This document shows, in pieces, positions 7,926-17,100 of a DNA stretch of 31,339 nucleotides (within the stretch, counting starts at the first letter, position 1; each line of letters opens with the position of its first letter). The translations under genes were made by a program, and so were the position numbers. Below the pieces are notes generated by a model that made no database searches, was not told the DNA's origin, and worked only from the letters and a program-made list of their open reading frames with translations. Source of the stretch: DASVCS01 sp036381495. GTDB lineage: Bacteria > Gemmatimonadota > Gemmatimonadetes > Longimicrobiales > RSA9. The DNA lies in NCBI GenBank assembly GCA_036381495.1, contig DASVCS010000109.1, positions 1 through 31,339 on the forward strand, written 5' to 3'.

Positions 7926-9266
7926 ATGATGCGGGATCGCGAGAGGACTCGGAGGCACGCGGGCGCGGCGGTCGGACGCGACGGTGTATCGGGCCGCGGG
8001 CAGCGCACGGGGTGGACGACGGGGTGGCGGCCGTACTGGCGCGGCGCGCTGGCGGTGGTCATCGGCGTGACGATGGTGGCGCTGGCGGCGTGCGACATCG
8101 ACACGGGGATGAGCCGTGCGGAGGCGGACGGTGACTCGTCGGCGAGCGGCGAGCGTGCTGCGCCGGCGGTGCCGCCGGCGAGCGATGGGAGCGGCGGGGC
8201 GATGCTGGTCGCGAACCGGCGACCGGTTCCGGTGCCGGAGACGCCGCCGCCCCCGGTGAACGTGACCTACGAGGATGCGGAAGGCGTGTTCCGGGCCGGC
8301 GACTACGAGGAGGCGGCGGAGCTGTTCGAGGCGTACACGCTGCGGAAGCCGGAGAACCCGTGGGGGCATTACATGCTGGGGCTCTCCGCATGGCGAGCGG
8401 ATGACCTGGCGCGCGCCGAGGCGGCGTTGCGGAAGACCATCGAGCTGGACCCCGACCATGGGAAGGGGCTGCTCAACCTCGCCCGCGTGCTGCTCGAGCA
8501 GGAGAGGGCGTCGGATGCGCTGGGGTACGTCGAGCAGGTGGTCGAGCTGGACCCGGAGTCGCCCGACGGCTGGCGCGTGCTGGGGAACGTGCACTCGGAG
8601 CTGGGGAGCGTCGACGAGGCGGTGGAGGCGTACCGCAAGGCGCTCGTGCTGGATCCGGAGGATGCGTGGAGCATGAACAACCTGGCTCTGCTCATGATCC
8701 GTGAGGGGCGCTACGAGGAGGCCCTGCCGCCGCTGGCCCGTGCCACGGAGCTCATGCCGGAGGTGGCGGTCTTCCGGAACAACCTGGGCATCGCGCTGGA
8801 GCGGACCGGACATCTCGGCGACGCGGTCGAAGCGTTCCGCGCCGCGCTGGACGCGGATGCCGGCTACGAGAAGGCCCGCGTCAGCCTCGAGCGTGTCGAA
8901 GAGCGGATCCCGACCGCGACGCCCGCGCCGCTCGACCTGCCGGCGCTGGCCAGTGCCTTCTCCGAGGAGGTGAACCAGTGGCAGGTGCAGCGCCTCGAAG
9001 CGGAGAGCGCCGAGCCGACGGACACGGTCGGCATGGAGCCGACGGACACGGTGGACGTGGAGCCGGAGGGCGCGGCCGCCGGACAGCCGACGGGCACGGT
9101 CGGCGCGGAGCAGGAGGCCGTGAAGCCGGTGCAGCCGACCGATCCCGTGGGACCCGAGCCGATCGACACGGTTCGGCCGGGGACGAACGACACGGTCGGC
9201 GCCGGGTCGACGACCACGCCAGGGACGGCGCAGAAGGCGACGGCCGCGACCGGCCGCAGCCACTGA
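7926..9266 (+). CDS. TPR-repeat lipoprotein
   Basis: A 446-residue protein starting at ATG 7926 (or 7929) behind AAGGAGGAG. A long Arg-rich leader (about 1-40) precedes a hydrophobic stretch ending ALAAC, a good lipobox, so the mature protein should be a lipoprotein. Residues about 115-325 hold five or six tetratricopeptide repeats (for example AEGVFRAGDYEEAAELFEAY, LRKTIELDPDHGKGLLNLA, AVEAYRKALVLDPEDAWSMN), a scaffold for protein contacts. The last 100 residues are low-complexity with repeated PTDTV-like motifs, probably a disordered tail. TPR lipoproteins usually act in envelope assemblies; the partner is not evident from its neighbours. A perfect hairpin just after the stop suggests a single-gene transcript. 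Confidence 0.85.
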   Translation: MMRDRERTRRHAGAAVGRDGVSGRGQRTGWTTGWRPYWRGALAVVIGVTMVALAACDIDTGMSRAEADGDSSASGERAAPAVPPASDGSGGAMLVANRRPVPVPETPPPPVNVTYEDAEGVFRAGDYEEAAELFEAYTLRKPENPWGHYMLGLSAWRADDLARAEAALRKTIELDPDHGKGLLNLARVLLEQERASDALGYVEQVVELDPESPDGWRVLGNVHSELGSVDEAVEAYRKALVLDPEDAWSMNNLALLMIREGRYEEALPPLARATELMPEVAVFRNNLGIALERTGHLGDAVEAFRAALDADAGYEKARVSLERVEERIPTATPAPLDLPALASAFSEEVNQWQVQRLEAESAEPTDTVGMEPTDTVDVEPEGAAAGQPTGTVGAEQEAVKPVQPTDPVGPEPIDTVRPGTNDTVGAGSTTTPGTAQKATAATGRSH

Positions 9267-9267
9267 A

Positions 9268-9321
9268 GCCCCGAGATGAAGGTTCGGGCCGGGCAATCCC
9301 GGCCCGAACCTTCTTCGGGGC
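9268..9321 (+). terminator. Very strong stem-loop after the TPR gene
   Basis: A perfect 16-bp stem (9278-9293 with 9298-9313) with a CAAT loop begins 11 bases after the stop codon. After a small internal loop it is extended by another 7 bp (9268-9274 with 9315-9321). The T-run is poor (CCTTCTTCG), which is common for hairpin terminators in GC-rich genomes. It could also end leftward transcripts. Confidence 0.75.
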
Positions 9322-9504
9322 CGTTCGACGCGGACGACGTCGCGCGAGGCGTCGTAGGACCGGCCGTCGACGTCCGGCCCGCGGTTCACCATCCAGCGTC
9401 CCACCGTCGGGGCGCTGGATGGTGAACCGCGTGTAGGTCCCGGCCGGGATCGCGGCGTCGCCGGTGCAGAGGTCGTGGCCGGTCGAGAAACGGGTGGCGT
9501 GGTC
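9318..9504 (-). pseudogene. Frameshifted remnant of a DUF2911 gene
   Basis: On the minus strand, two adjacent frames together spell the conserved core of DUF2911. The first frame (9504 to about 9402) reads DHATRFSTGHDLCTGDAAIP and then AGTYTRFTIQRPDG. The second (about 9401 to 9318) reads GRWMVNRGPDVDG and then RSYDASRDVVRVERP. Family members have an ANEATTF...IPAGTYTL-TIPG...W-L-VNR...YD-x-x-D-x-x-RV pattern. The two halves are joined by a one-base-type frameshift at about 9399-9412, exactly in the loop of a 19-bp inverted repeat. Both the usual signal peptide and the C-terminus are missing. I judge it a decaying fragment. The family assignment is from recall and needs a profile search. Confidence 0.55.
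9380..9431. repeat. 19-bp perfect inverted repeat within the DUF2911 remnant
   Basis: CGCGGTTCACCATCCAGCG at 9380-9398 is matched exactly by its reverse complement at 9413-9431, with a 14-base spacer. Both arms fall in conserved codons of the remnant (TRFTIQR and RWMVNRG), so the symmetry is not likely to be ancestral to the gene. It could also fold as a terminator for leftward transcription. Confidence 0.8.
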
Positions 9505-9529
9505 GGCCGCGGCGCTCCGCGCCGCTCGG

Positions 9530-9559
9530 TTGCGTATCGCTCCGCCGCCTCCCTACATT
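9530..9559 (+). promoter_or_regulatory. Possible promoter of the amidohydrolase operon
   Basis: TTGCGT at 9530-9535 and TACATT at 9554-9559 are spaced by 18 bases. That leaves a leader of about 100 bases before ATG 9663. The matches are moderate, so this is a candidate only. Confidence 0.3.
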
Positions 9560-9662
9560 GCACCGATCTTCAGCCGACACGAACACGAGCGGCTCTCGCG
9601 AGCCGGATCCTTTTTTTTCCAACGCGCAACCTTTACCCGAAGAGGAGGGGAGGGAATCCGCA

Positions 9663-12386
9663 ATGTGGCTCTCATGGGTTGACGCATCCGTCGTGCGTCG
9701 GCGCGGGCGGCCGCACCGCTCCACCGCGTCCGCAGTGGCCGCGCTGCTGCTCGCGGCGGCTCCGGCGTGGGGGCAGACGCAGCCGACGCGTCCAAGGGTG
9801 CCGCCACACTTCGCGATCACGAACGCGCGCGTGGTGACGGTTTCCGGCCCGACGCTCAAGGCCGGAACGATCGTCGTCCGGGATGGCGTGATCGAGGCGG
9901 TGGGTGAGAACGTCGCCGTGCCCTCGGATGCGTGGGTCATCGATGGCAGCGGCCTGACCGTGTATCCCGGCCTGATCGACGCCTTCGGCACGATCGGCCA
10001 CCCGGAGCCGCGGGGCGGCGGCGGTGGCTCGGACGAAGGGGCACCGCACTCGTGGGGGCCCGAGGACCGGCCGGGGACGTTCACCTGGACGACCGCCGCC
10101 GACGACCTGGACGAAACGGACGAGCGGATCACGCAGTGGCGCGAGGCCGGCTTCACGTCCGCGGTCAGCACGCGGGCGCGGGGCCTCTTCCCCGGCCAGG
10201 CGGCGGTGATCGACCTCGCGGGCGACCGCGGGCGCGAGATGGTGGTGGCGCCATCGGTCGCGCAGCGCATCAACCTCAACGGGTCGGGATACGAGGGGTA
10301 TCCGGGCTCGTTGCTGGGCGTCTTCGCGTACATCAAGCAACTGTACCTCGATGCCGAGCACTACGACCGCGTCTGGTCCGCGTACGAGCGCGATCCACGC
10401 GGCATGTCGCGACCCGGATACGACCGCACGCTCGAGCCGCTGCGCGAGCCGCAGCCGGTGCTCTTCCCGGCGGACGGCCGGAAGGAGATCCTGCGCGCGG
10501 TACAGACGACCGCCGAGATGGGCGTGCCCGTCATCGTCTACGGCGCGCAACGCGCCTACGAGGCCGTCGATGTGCTCCGCGGGCGCGGCGTTCCGGTGCT
10601 GGTGGACCTGGACTGGCCCGCGCCGCCGCGCAACGGCGATCCGCAGGCCGAGCCGGATCTCGCGACGCTGCGCGCCTGGGAACACGCGCCGACCACGCCC
10701 GCGAAGCTCGAAGCGGCCGGCGTCCGGTTCGCCTTCTACACCGGCGGACTGGATGATCCGACGGATGCGCGCGAGAACGTTCGTCGCGCCATCGAGCTGG
10801 GGCTCTCGCCCGATGCCGCGCTCCGCGCGATGACGCTCGCGCCGGCCGAGATCTTCGGCGTCGCCGACCGCATGGGGAGCATCGAGGAGGGCAAGATCGC
10901 CAACCTCGTCCTCGCGGATGGCGACCTGTTCGAGCAGGGGACGCACATCACGACCGTGGTCGTGGATGGCCGCGCCTTCGAAATGGCCGAGGCCGGCCGC
11001 CAGATGGCGAGCCGCCGGCGTGGGGATGATGATGACGACGCGGAGGAGAGCCCCTGGCCGACCGGGCCGATCGTACCCATGGCCAGGATCCGCGGGCCGT
11101 ACCGCAACGACCCCGTCACGCTCATCCGGGACGGAACCGTCCTCACCGTGACGAACGGCGTGATCGAGGGCGGCGACGTCCTGATCCGCGACGGCAAGAT
11201 CGCCGCGATCGGCCGCGACCTCGATGCACCCGACGGCGCCACGATCGTGGATGCGACCGGGATGTACGTCACGCCCGGCATCATCGACGCGCACTCCCAC
11301 GCGGCCGCCGATGCCATCAACGAGGGGAGCGTCAACGTCAGCGCGATGGTCGGGATGAAGGATGTGATCAACCCCGAGGACCCCTCGATCTACCGCGCCC
11401 TCGCCGGCGGCGTCACGACCATCAACCTGCTGCACGGCAGCGCGAACCCGATCGGCGGGCGCAACGCCGTCCTCAAGCTGCGCTGGGGCGCGGATGCCGA
11501 GGACCTGATTTTCGATGCCGCGCCGCCCGGGATCAAGTTCGCATTGGGCGAGAACGTCAAGCGGGACCGCAACCCGGACCGCTACCCGACGACGCGGATG
11601 GGCGTGCAGGACGTCGTGCGGCAGGCGTTCCTGGATGCACAGGCGTACATGCGCGAGTGGGAAGAGTACGAAGCGTTGCGCCGCGAGAACCCCGATGCGA
11701 TTCCGCCGCGCCGCGATCTCAAGCTCGAGACGCTGGCGGAGATCCTCCGCGGCGAGCGGCTGGTACACTCGCACTCGTACCGCGCCGATGAGATTCTTCA
11801 GCTCATGCGGACGGCCGAGGAGTTCGGCGTCCGGATCGCGACGTTCCAGCACGTGCTCGAAGGCTACAAGATCGCCGACGAGATCGCGGCGCATGGTGCG
11901 GGCGCGTCGACGTTCTCCGACTGGTGGGCGTACAAGGTCGAGGCGTACGACGCGATTCCGTACAATGCGGCGATCATGACGAAGCGGGGCGTGGTGGTCT
12001 CGATCAACTCGGATTCGGACGAGGAGATGCGGCACCTGAACCAGGAGGCCGCGAAGACCATGAAGTGGGGCGGGCTCACGCGCGAGGAGGCGCTCAAGCT
12101 CGTGACGTTGAACCCGGCGATTCAGCTCCGGATCGACGACTACGTCGGCTCGCTCGAAGTCGGCAAGGACGCGGATGTGGTGGTCTGGAAGGGCGATCCG
12201 CTGAGCATGATGGGCGTGCCCCAGAAGACGTACGTGGATGGCGTGCTCTACTTCGACCGCGAATTGGACCGGGAGCGCCAGGCGGCGCTCGAACGCGAGA
12301 AGCGCGCGCTGATGGAGAAGTATCTGCCGCGGAGCGGAGCCGGTGCCCGCGTGGTGACCGATGCCGATGAGGAGGTGGAGCAATGA
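9663..12386 (+). CDS. Secreted tandem amidohydrolase (imidazolonepropionase-like)
   Basis: A 907-residue protein from ATG 9663, behind a purine-rich ribosome site (gaggggaggg, 9644-9654). The frame is open back to 9558. A signal peptide (about 1-37, ending APAWGQ) is followed by two amidohydrolase halves. The first (about 45-440) has the entry strand and the C-terminal IEEGKIANLVLADGD motif, but PGLIDAFGTIG replaces the metal motif, with Phe108 and Thr110 at the HxH positions. The second (about 480-880) has DAHSH with His544 and His546, VHSHSYRADEI, FQHVLEGYK, INSDSDEEM and a second SLEVGKDADVVVWKGD motif. So only the second half looks able to bind metal. Substrates of these secreted enzymes are unknown. 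The stop overlaps the next start (ATGA), so the two products are probably made together. Confidence 0.88.
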   Translation: MWLSWVDASVVRRRGRPHRSTASAVAALLLAAAPAWGQTQPTRPRVPPHFAITNARVVTVSGPTLKAGTIVVRDGVIEAVGENVAVPSDAWVIDGSGLTVYPGLIDAFGTIGHPEPRGGGGGSDEGAPHSWGPEDRPGTFTWTTAADDLDETDERITQWREAGFTSAVSTRARGLFPGQAAVIDLAGDRGREMVVAPSVAQRINLNGSGYEGYPGSLLGVFAYIKQLYLDAEHYDRVWSAYERDPRGMSRPGYDRTLEPLREPQPVLFPADGRKEILRAVQTTAEMGVPVIVYGAQRAYEAVDVLRGRGVPVLVDLDWPAPPRNGDPQAEPDLATLRAWEHAPTTPAKLEAAGVRFAFYTGGLDDPTDARENVRRAIELGLSPDAALRAMTLAPAEIFGVADRMGSIEEGKIANLVLADGDLFEQGTHITTVVVDGRAFEMAEAGRQMASRRRGDDDDDAEESPWPTGPIVPMARIRGPYRNDPVTLIRDGTVLTVTNGVIEGGDVLIRDGKIAAIGRDLDAPDGATIVDATGMYVTPGIIDAHSHAAADAINEGSVNVSAMVGMKDVINPEDPSIYRALAGGVTTINLLHGSANPIGGRNAVLKLRWGADAEDLIFDAAPPGIKFALGENVKRDRNPDRYPTTRMGVQDVVRQAFLDAQAYMREWEEYEALRRENPDAIPPRRDLKLETLAEILRGERLVHSHSYRADEILQLMRTAEEFGVRIATFQHVLEGYKIADEIAAHGAGASTFSDWWAYKVEAYDAIPYNAAIMTKRGVVVSINSDSDEEMRHLNQEAAKTMKWGGLTREEALKLVTLNPAIQLRIDDYVGSLEVGKDADVVVWKGDPLSMMGVPQKTYVDGVLYFDRELDRERQAALEREKRALMEKYLPRSGAGARVVTDADEEVEQ

Positions 12387-13723
12387 GAGCGCTGAGCAGT
12401 TTCTGCGCCGCCGCCGCGCTGCTGCTGGGAGCGGCGAGCGCATCCGCGCAGGAGGCGCTGGTGATCCGGGGCGGAACCGTGCACCCCGTGTCCGGCCCGG
12501 CGTACGTGGGGACGGTCGTGGTCCAGAACGGCGAGATCGCGGCGGCGGGCCCCGATGTCGCGGTTCCGGCCGGTGCTCGCGTGATCGATGCGAGTGGGCT
12601 GCACGTCTACCCGGGGCTGTTCGATGCCGCATCGGCGCTCGGCCTGACCGAGATCGGCGCGGTGGATGTCACCAACGATCGCGATGAACTGGGCGACTTC
12701 ACGCCGCACCTCCAGGCGCGCACGGCGGTGCACGTCGAGAGCGAGTTGATCCCGGTCGCGCGGGCGAACGGGATCACGCACACCATGGCCATTCCGGGCG
12801 GCGGCGGTGGATTCCGCGGCGGCTCCGCCGCCGGCTTCGCGGGCCAGGGCTCCGTCTTCAACCTCGACGGCTGGACGATCGAGCAGATGGACATCGATCG
12901 CGGCGCCGTGATGGTGATGAACTGGCCACCGATCCGGACGCGCGAATTCGATCGGCGCACCTTCACGGTCCGGAACCGGCCGTACTCGGAGGCGAAGAAG
13001 GAGCACGACGAGGCGGTGCAGCGCCTGGCCGAATGGCTCGATGCCGCCCGCGAGTACGATCGCGCCGTCTCCGGCGGAGCAGAGATCCGGCCGAACCTGC
13101 GGCTCGCCGCGCTGGCGCGCGTGACCCGGGGCGAAATCCCGGTCCTCGTGCGCGTGGACGAGGCGCGCGCGATCCGCGACGTCGTCGCCTTCGCGGAGGA
13201 GCAGGGGATCCGCCTGATCCTGGCCGGCGCGGCCCAGGGCTACAAGGTCGCGGATCTGCTCGCGAAAAAGAACATCCCGGTGATCCTCGGACCGACGCAG
13301 ATCTTGCCGAGCGGGCCGGATGCGCCCTACGACGAGCCGTACGCGAATCCCGGCAAGCTCCACGCGGCGGGCGTCAAGATCGCCTTCGCGACGTTCAACG
13401 CGTCCGACTCCCGGACGCTGCCGTACGAGGCCGCCATGTCGATCCCCTACGGGCTCCCGCACGACGTGGCGCTGCGTGCGGTCACGATCAACGGCGCGGA
13501 GATGCTCGGCCTCGGCGACCGGCTCGGCACCATCGAGCCGGGCAAGATCGCCAACCTCCTGGTGACGGACGGCGATCCGCTCGAGATCACGACGCAGATC
13601 GAGCACCTCATCATCGCGGGCCGCGAGGTCAACACCATGAACAAGCACCGCGAACTCTACGAGAAGTATCGGGCCCGTCCGATCGTGACGGACGACGACG
13701 TCGTGTCGCCGATCTCGCCGTGA
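12383..13723 (+). CDS. Secreted amidohydrolase-like protein lacking the metal-binding HxH
   Basis: A 446-residue protein with a signal peptide (about 1-23, ASASAQ). It starts four bases inside the end of the preceding gene. It has the amidohydrolase N-terminal beta sandwich (EALVIRGGTVHPVSGPAYVG), the barrel, and the C-terminal return strand (IEPGKIANLLVTDGDPLEI). The normal DxHxH motif reads PGLFDAASALG, with Ala83 and Ala85 in the His positions. The later metal ligands are also hard to find: the fifth-strand region reads LILAGAAQGYKVADL where His is usual. It is probably a non-catalytic partner or a subunit of the tandem protein encoded just upstream, as the coupled start suggests. The low-complexity GGGGGFRGGSAAGFAG near 138-155 is likely a flexible loop. 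Confidence 0.85.
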   Translation: MRALSSFCAAAALLLGAASASAQEALVIRGGTVHPVSGPAYVGTVVVQNGEIAAAGPDVAVPAGARVIDASGLHVYPGLFDAASALGLTEIGAVDVTNDRDELGDFTPHLQARTAVHVESELIPVARANGITHTMAIPGGGGGFRGGSAAGFAGQGSVFNLDGWTIEQMDIDRGAVMVMNWPPIRTREFDRRTFTVRNRPYSEAKKEHDEAVQRLAEWLDAAREYDRAVSGGAEIRPNLRLAALARVTRGEIPVLVRVDEARAIRDVVAFAEEQGIRLILAGAAQGYKVADLLAKKNIPVILGPTQILPSGPDAPYDEPYANPGKLHAAGVKIAFATFNASDSRTLPYEAAMSIPYGLPHDVALRAVTINGAEMLGLGDRLGTIEPGKIANLLVTDGDPLEITTQIEHLIIAGREVNTMNKHRELYEKYRARPIVTDDDVVSPISP

Positions 13724-13727
13724 GCGC

Positions 13728-13770
13728 GCGCGGCCGGTCGGGTTCCGGTCCGGAGCCCGACCGGCCGCGC
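13728..13770 (+). terminator. Stem-loop after the amidohydrolase operon
   Basis: A perfect 15-bp stem, GCGCGGCCGGTCGGG at 13728-13742 paired with 13756-13770, with a 13-base loop, begins five bases after the stop codon. No T-run follows. The C-rich, G-poor sequence downstream could help Rho act. Confidence 0.65.
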
Positions 13771-14030
13771 CGTGCGTGGTTCGGGGCGTCCGCTCCGGCG
13801 GTGGGCTCTGCCTCCGTCCGCTGCGCCGATGCCTCCCACCCCCGCTTCCGCCCGGCGCCGCCCCCACGCCGCCGCCCCGCCATCCACCGCCTCCCCGCCC
13901 GCCTTCACCGCCCCGCCCCCGTCCACCGCTCCACCCACCCGTCCGCTCCCCCGGCTCCGCTCCCTCCGGCAGAGCCCACCGCCTCCGCTGCCGACCTGCC
14001 CGGGGCATGCGCGAGCGCGACTCGTACCCC
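13771..14030. other. C-rich intergenic tract
   Basis: About 260 bases between the amidohydrolase terminator and the hexamer arrays. From about 13830 to 13980 the plus strand is very rich in C, with little G, A or T. An open plus-strand frame across it gives only Pro-rich low-complexity protein and has no ribosome site, so I do not call a gene. A C-rich, G-poor transcript is the usual composition of a Rho loading site; that role is inference. Confidence 0.45.
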
Positions 14031-14068
14031 GTAAACGTAAACGTTCCCGCTCCCGCTCCCGTTCCCGG
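14031..14068. repeat. Hexanucleotide array (GTAAAC and GCTCCC units)
   Basis: Two GTAAAC units are followed in register by GTTCCC, GCTCCC, GCTCCC and GTTCCC. This strict six-base period lies about 50 bases from the larger CCCTAG array at the end of dnaE2. No coding role is seen. Confidence 0.75.
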
Positions 14069-14115
14069 CCGTCCCCGGGCCGTCCTCCCCACCACCGCAC
14101 CCCCTCCCGGGCCAT

Positions 14116-14155
14116 CCCCAGCCCCAGCCCTAGCCCTAGCCCTAGCCCTAGCCCT
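14116..14155. repeat. Telomere-like hexamer array, left copy
   Basis: On the plus strand: two CCCCAG units, four CCCTAG units and a final CCCT. On the minus strand, the sense of dnaE2, this is a run of GGG triplets starting right after the stop codon, with the pattern of a G-quadruplex. It is an inverted copy of the array at 19688-19720, with one extra CTAGGG unit. Confidence 0.9.
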
Positions 14156-17100
14156 CACCGAAAATCCCGCGCCTGATACAGGATCGTCCGTGCTTCGAGC
14201 CGGCGGAACCGCCGGCCGATGACCTGGACCGCCTCGCCGGTCCGTTCGATGCGGCCCTCGACGAGGAGGAACGGCGACTGGCTCACGACCTCGCGGTTGC
14301 GGTCGTAGAGCCGGGCGGGGACGACGACGTTGATCCAGCCGTCTTCGTCTTCGAGGAGCGTGAAGACCGTGCCGCCGGCGGTGGCGGGGCGCTGTCTCGC
14401 GACGACGAGTCCGGCCACGACGGCGTTCGCGCCGTGCGCGAGGGCGCCGATTCCGCTGCTGGCGGTCACGCCGCAGGCCTCGAGCCGTGCGCGCAGGTGC
14501 TCCATGGGGTGGCCGTGCGTACAGATGCCCGTGGCCAGGTAGTCCAGGAAGATCAGCTCATCGCGTTCGAGTTCGCGCGGGTCGAACGGGAGGTGGTGGG
14601 TGGGGGCGAGGGGGAGCCGGTCGCCTGCGGCGCGGAGTGCCGCCCACGCGGCCTTGCGGCGGCCGGGCTCGAACGCTTCGAAGGCGCCGGCCCGGGCGAG
14701 GTGGAGCGCTTCGGCACGGGTGAGCCGGGCGCGGCGGACGACATCATCGATGCTCGTGAAGGGGCGTTCCGCGCGGGCGGCTCGCAGCGCTTCGCGCGTC
14801 TTCTCGCCCAGGCCGCGGATGTGGCGCCAGCCGATGCGGAGTGCCGGCGCGCCGTGCGCCCCCGCGCGGTCGCCGTCGTCGACTTCGGCCGCCCCTGCGC
14901 CCGGTGCGGGGGGCTCGATCGTACAGTCCCATTCCCCGTCGCGCAGGCACGGCCCCAGCACGATCACGCCGCGGCGCCGGGCCTCGTGCACGAGTGTCGC
15001 GGGGGAGTAGAACCCCATGGGCCAGGCGTTCAGCAGTCCGAGGTAGAACTCGGCCGGGTAGTGCGCCTTGAGGTACGCGGTCGCGTAGGCGATGAGCGCG
15101 AAGCTCCAGGCGTGGGACTCGGGGAATCCGTAGTTCGCGAAGGAGTAGAGGTCGTCGACGATGCCGGCGGCGGTCTCCGCGTCGGCTCCGACGTGCGTTA
15201 TGATCCGCCGTTTCAGCCGCTCGAGGACGGCGTGGAGCCGGGGCAGCTTCCGCTGGTTCCCCATGGCGCGGCGCAGCTCGTCGGCTTCCGCGGCGGTGAA
15301 GCCGCCGAGCGCCATCGAGATCGCCATCGCCTGCTCCTGGAAGATCGGGATGCCGTACGTGCGCCGCAGGATCGGCTCGAGGAGCGGGTGCGCGTAGGAC
15401 ACCGGCTCGAGCCCGCGCCGCCGGCGGGTGTAGGGGCGGACGAACCGCGCCTGGATCGGGCCGGGCCGGATGAGCGCGACCTGTACGACGAGGTCGTAGA
15501 GCCGCTCCGGCCGGGTCTGGAGGATCGACTGGATCTGGGCGCGGGACTCGATCTGGAACGTGCCGATCGTCTCGCCCGCGCGGATCAGCTCGAAGGTCGC
15601 GGGATCGTCCACCGGCAGGTCGTAGAGTTCGAGCCGCTCGCCCGTCCGCCGCTCGATCGCATCGAACGCCAGGCGGATCGCCGAGAGGCCGCCCAGGCCG
15701 AGGAAATCGAACTTGGGCACGCCGGCCGCATCGAGGTCATCCTTGTCGAACTGCACGATCGTGCGACCCATGGGCGTGTGCTCGATGGGGAGGTGCTCGC
15801 CGAGTGGCGCCGAGGAGAGGACGAAGCCGCCGGGGTGCGTCGCGCGCAGCCGGGGCACGTCGTCCAGTGCACGGATCGCGGTGAGGAGCGCGCGGCCGCG
15901 CGGGTTCGCCAGGTCGAGCCCGTGCCGCGCCGCCAGCTCCTTCTCGATCCGCGCCGCGCCCTCCGAGGGCCGGACACGGTGCAGTCGCTTCGAGAGCGCG
16001 AGCGCCCGCTCCGCCGGGTAGCCGAGCGCCCGCATCACGTCCTGCACCGCGTTGGGCGCGTGATAGGTCTGGATGGTGCAGGTGATCGCCGCGTGGCGGC
16101 GACCGTAGCGCGCGTACATGAAATCGAGCACCTCCTCGCGGCGGTGCATCTCGAAGTCGACGTCGATGTCCGGGGCCTCCGTCCGCCCGTCCGTCCGCGC
16201 CTCCGAGAGGAACCGCTCGAAGAGGAGCCCGTGCGCGACCGGGTCGACGGCCGTGATGCCGAGGCAGTAGGCGACCGCGGAGTTCGCCGCGCTCCCGCGC
16301 CCCTGGCAGAGGATGCCGCGCTCGCGGGCGAAGCGCACTGCGTCCCACATGACCAGGAAGAAGCCGGCGAAGCCGAGCCGACGGATGACCCCCAGTTCGT
16401 GCTCGATCTGGCTCAGGTGCCGGTCACTCGGTTCTCCCCAGCGCTGGGCGGCGCCACGGTAGACCAGGGTACGCAGCCAGGAGTCGTCGTCGTGTCCGGC
16501 CGGCACCGGGAAGCGGGGGAGCGGCGGGCGGACCCAGCGGAGATCGAAGCGGCAGTCCAGGGCAATGGCGTGCGTGGCCGCGATCCCTGCCTCCCGCCCG
16601 CGCCACGGATGCTGCATCTCGTGAGGCGACTTCAGGCGCCACTCGCCGTTCGGGAGGAGGAGCCCCCGCGAGGCGGCGCCGTCCACATCCAGCCCGGCGC
16701 GCAACGCGGTGAAGAGGTCGTGCACCAGACGGCCGGCGCCATCCAGGTAGCGTGGATCGTTCGTGACCACCCACGGGACGCGGCTCCGCTCCGCCAGCTC
16801 GATGAGCGCCGCCGCGAGCGCCGACTCCTCGCCCGACACCTGATGGCGCTGCACCTCGACCACGAGTCGCTCGCCGAAGACGGCGCGCCACCGGTCGAGC
16901 GCGAAGATCGCCTCCTCCGGCCGGCAGGCGCGGAGCAGGGAAGGGATCTCCCCGGCCATGGGCCCGGTGAGCGCGTAGAGCCCTTCGGCCCGCTCCGCCA
17001 CCTCCTCGAAGGACAGCGAGGCACGGCCGCGCTCCCGCGTCGCGCCCCTCCACCCCCGACCCCCGGCCGTGCCGGCGCCGCCGTTACCGCCACCATCCCC

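Noticed and set aside
13776..14222. Pro-rich plus-strand frame across the C-rich tract and hexamer arrays
   Set aside because: Composition follows the repeats (dipeptide runs), there is no ribosome site, and it enters the end of dnaE2.
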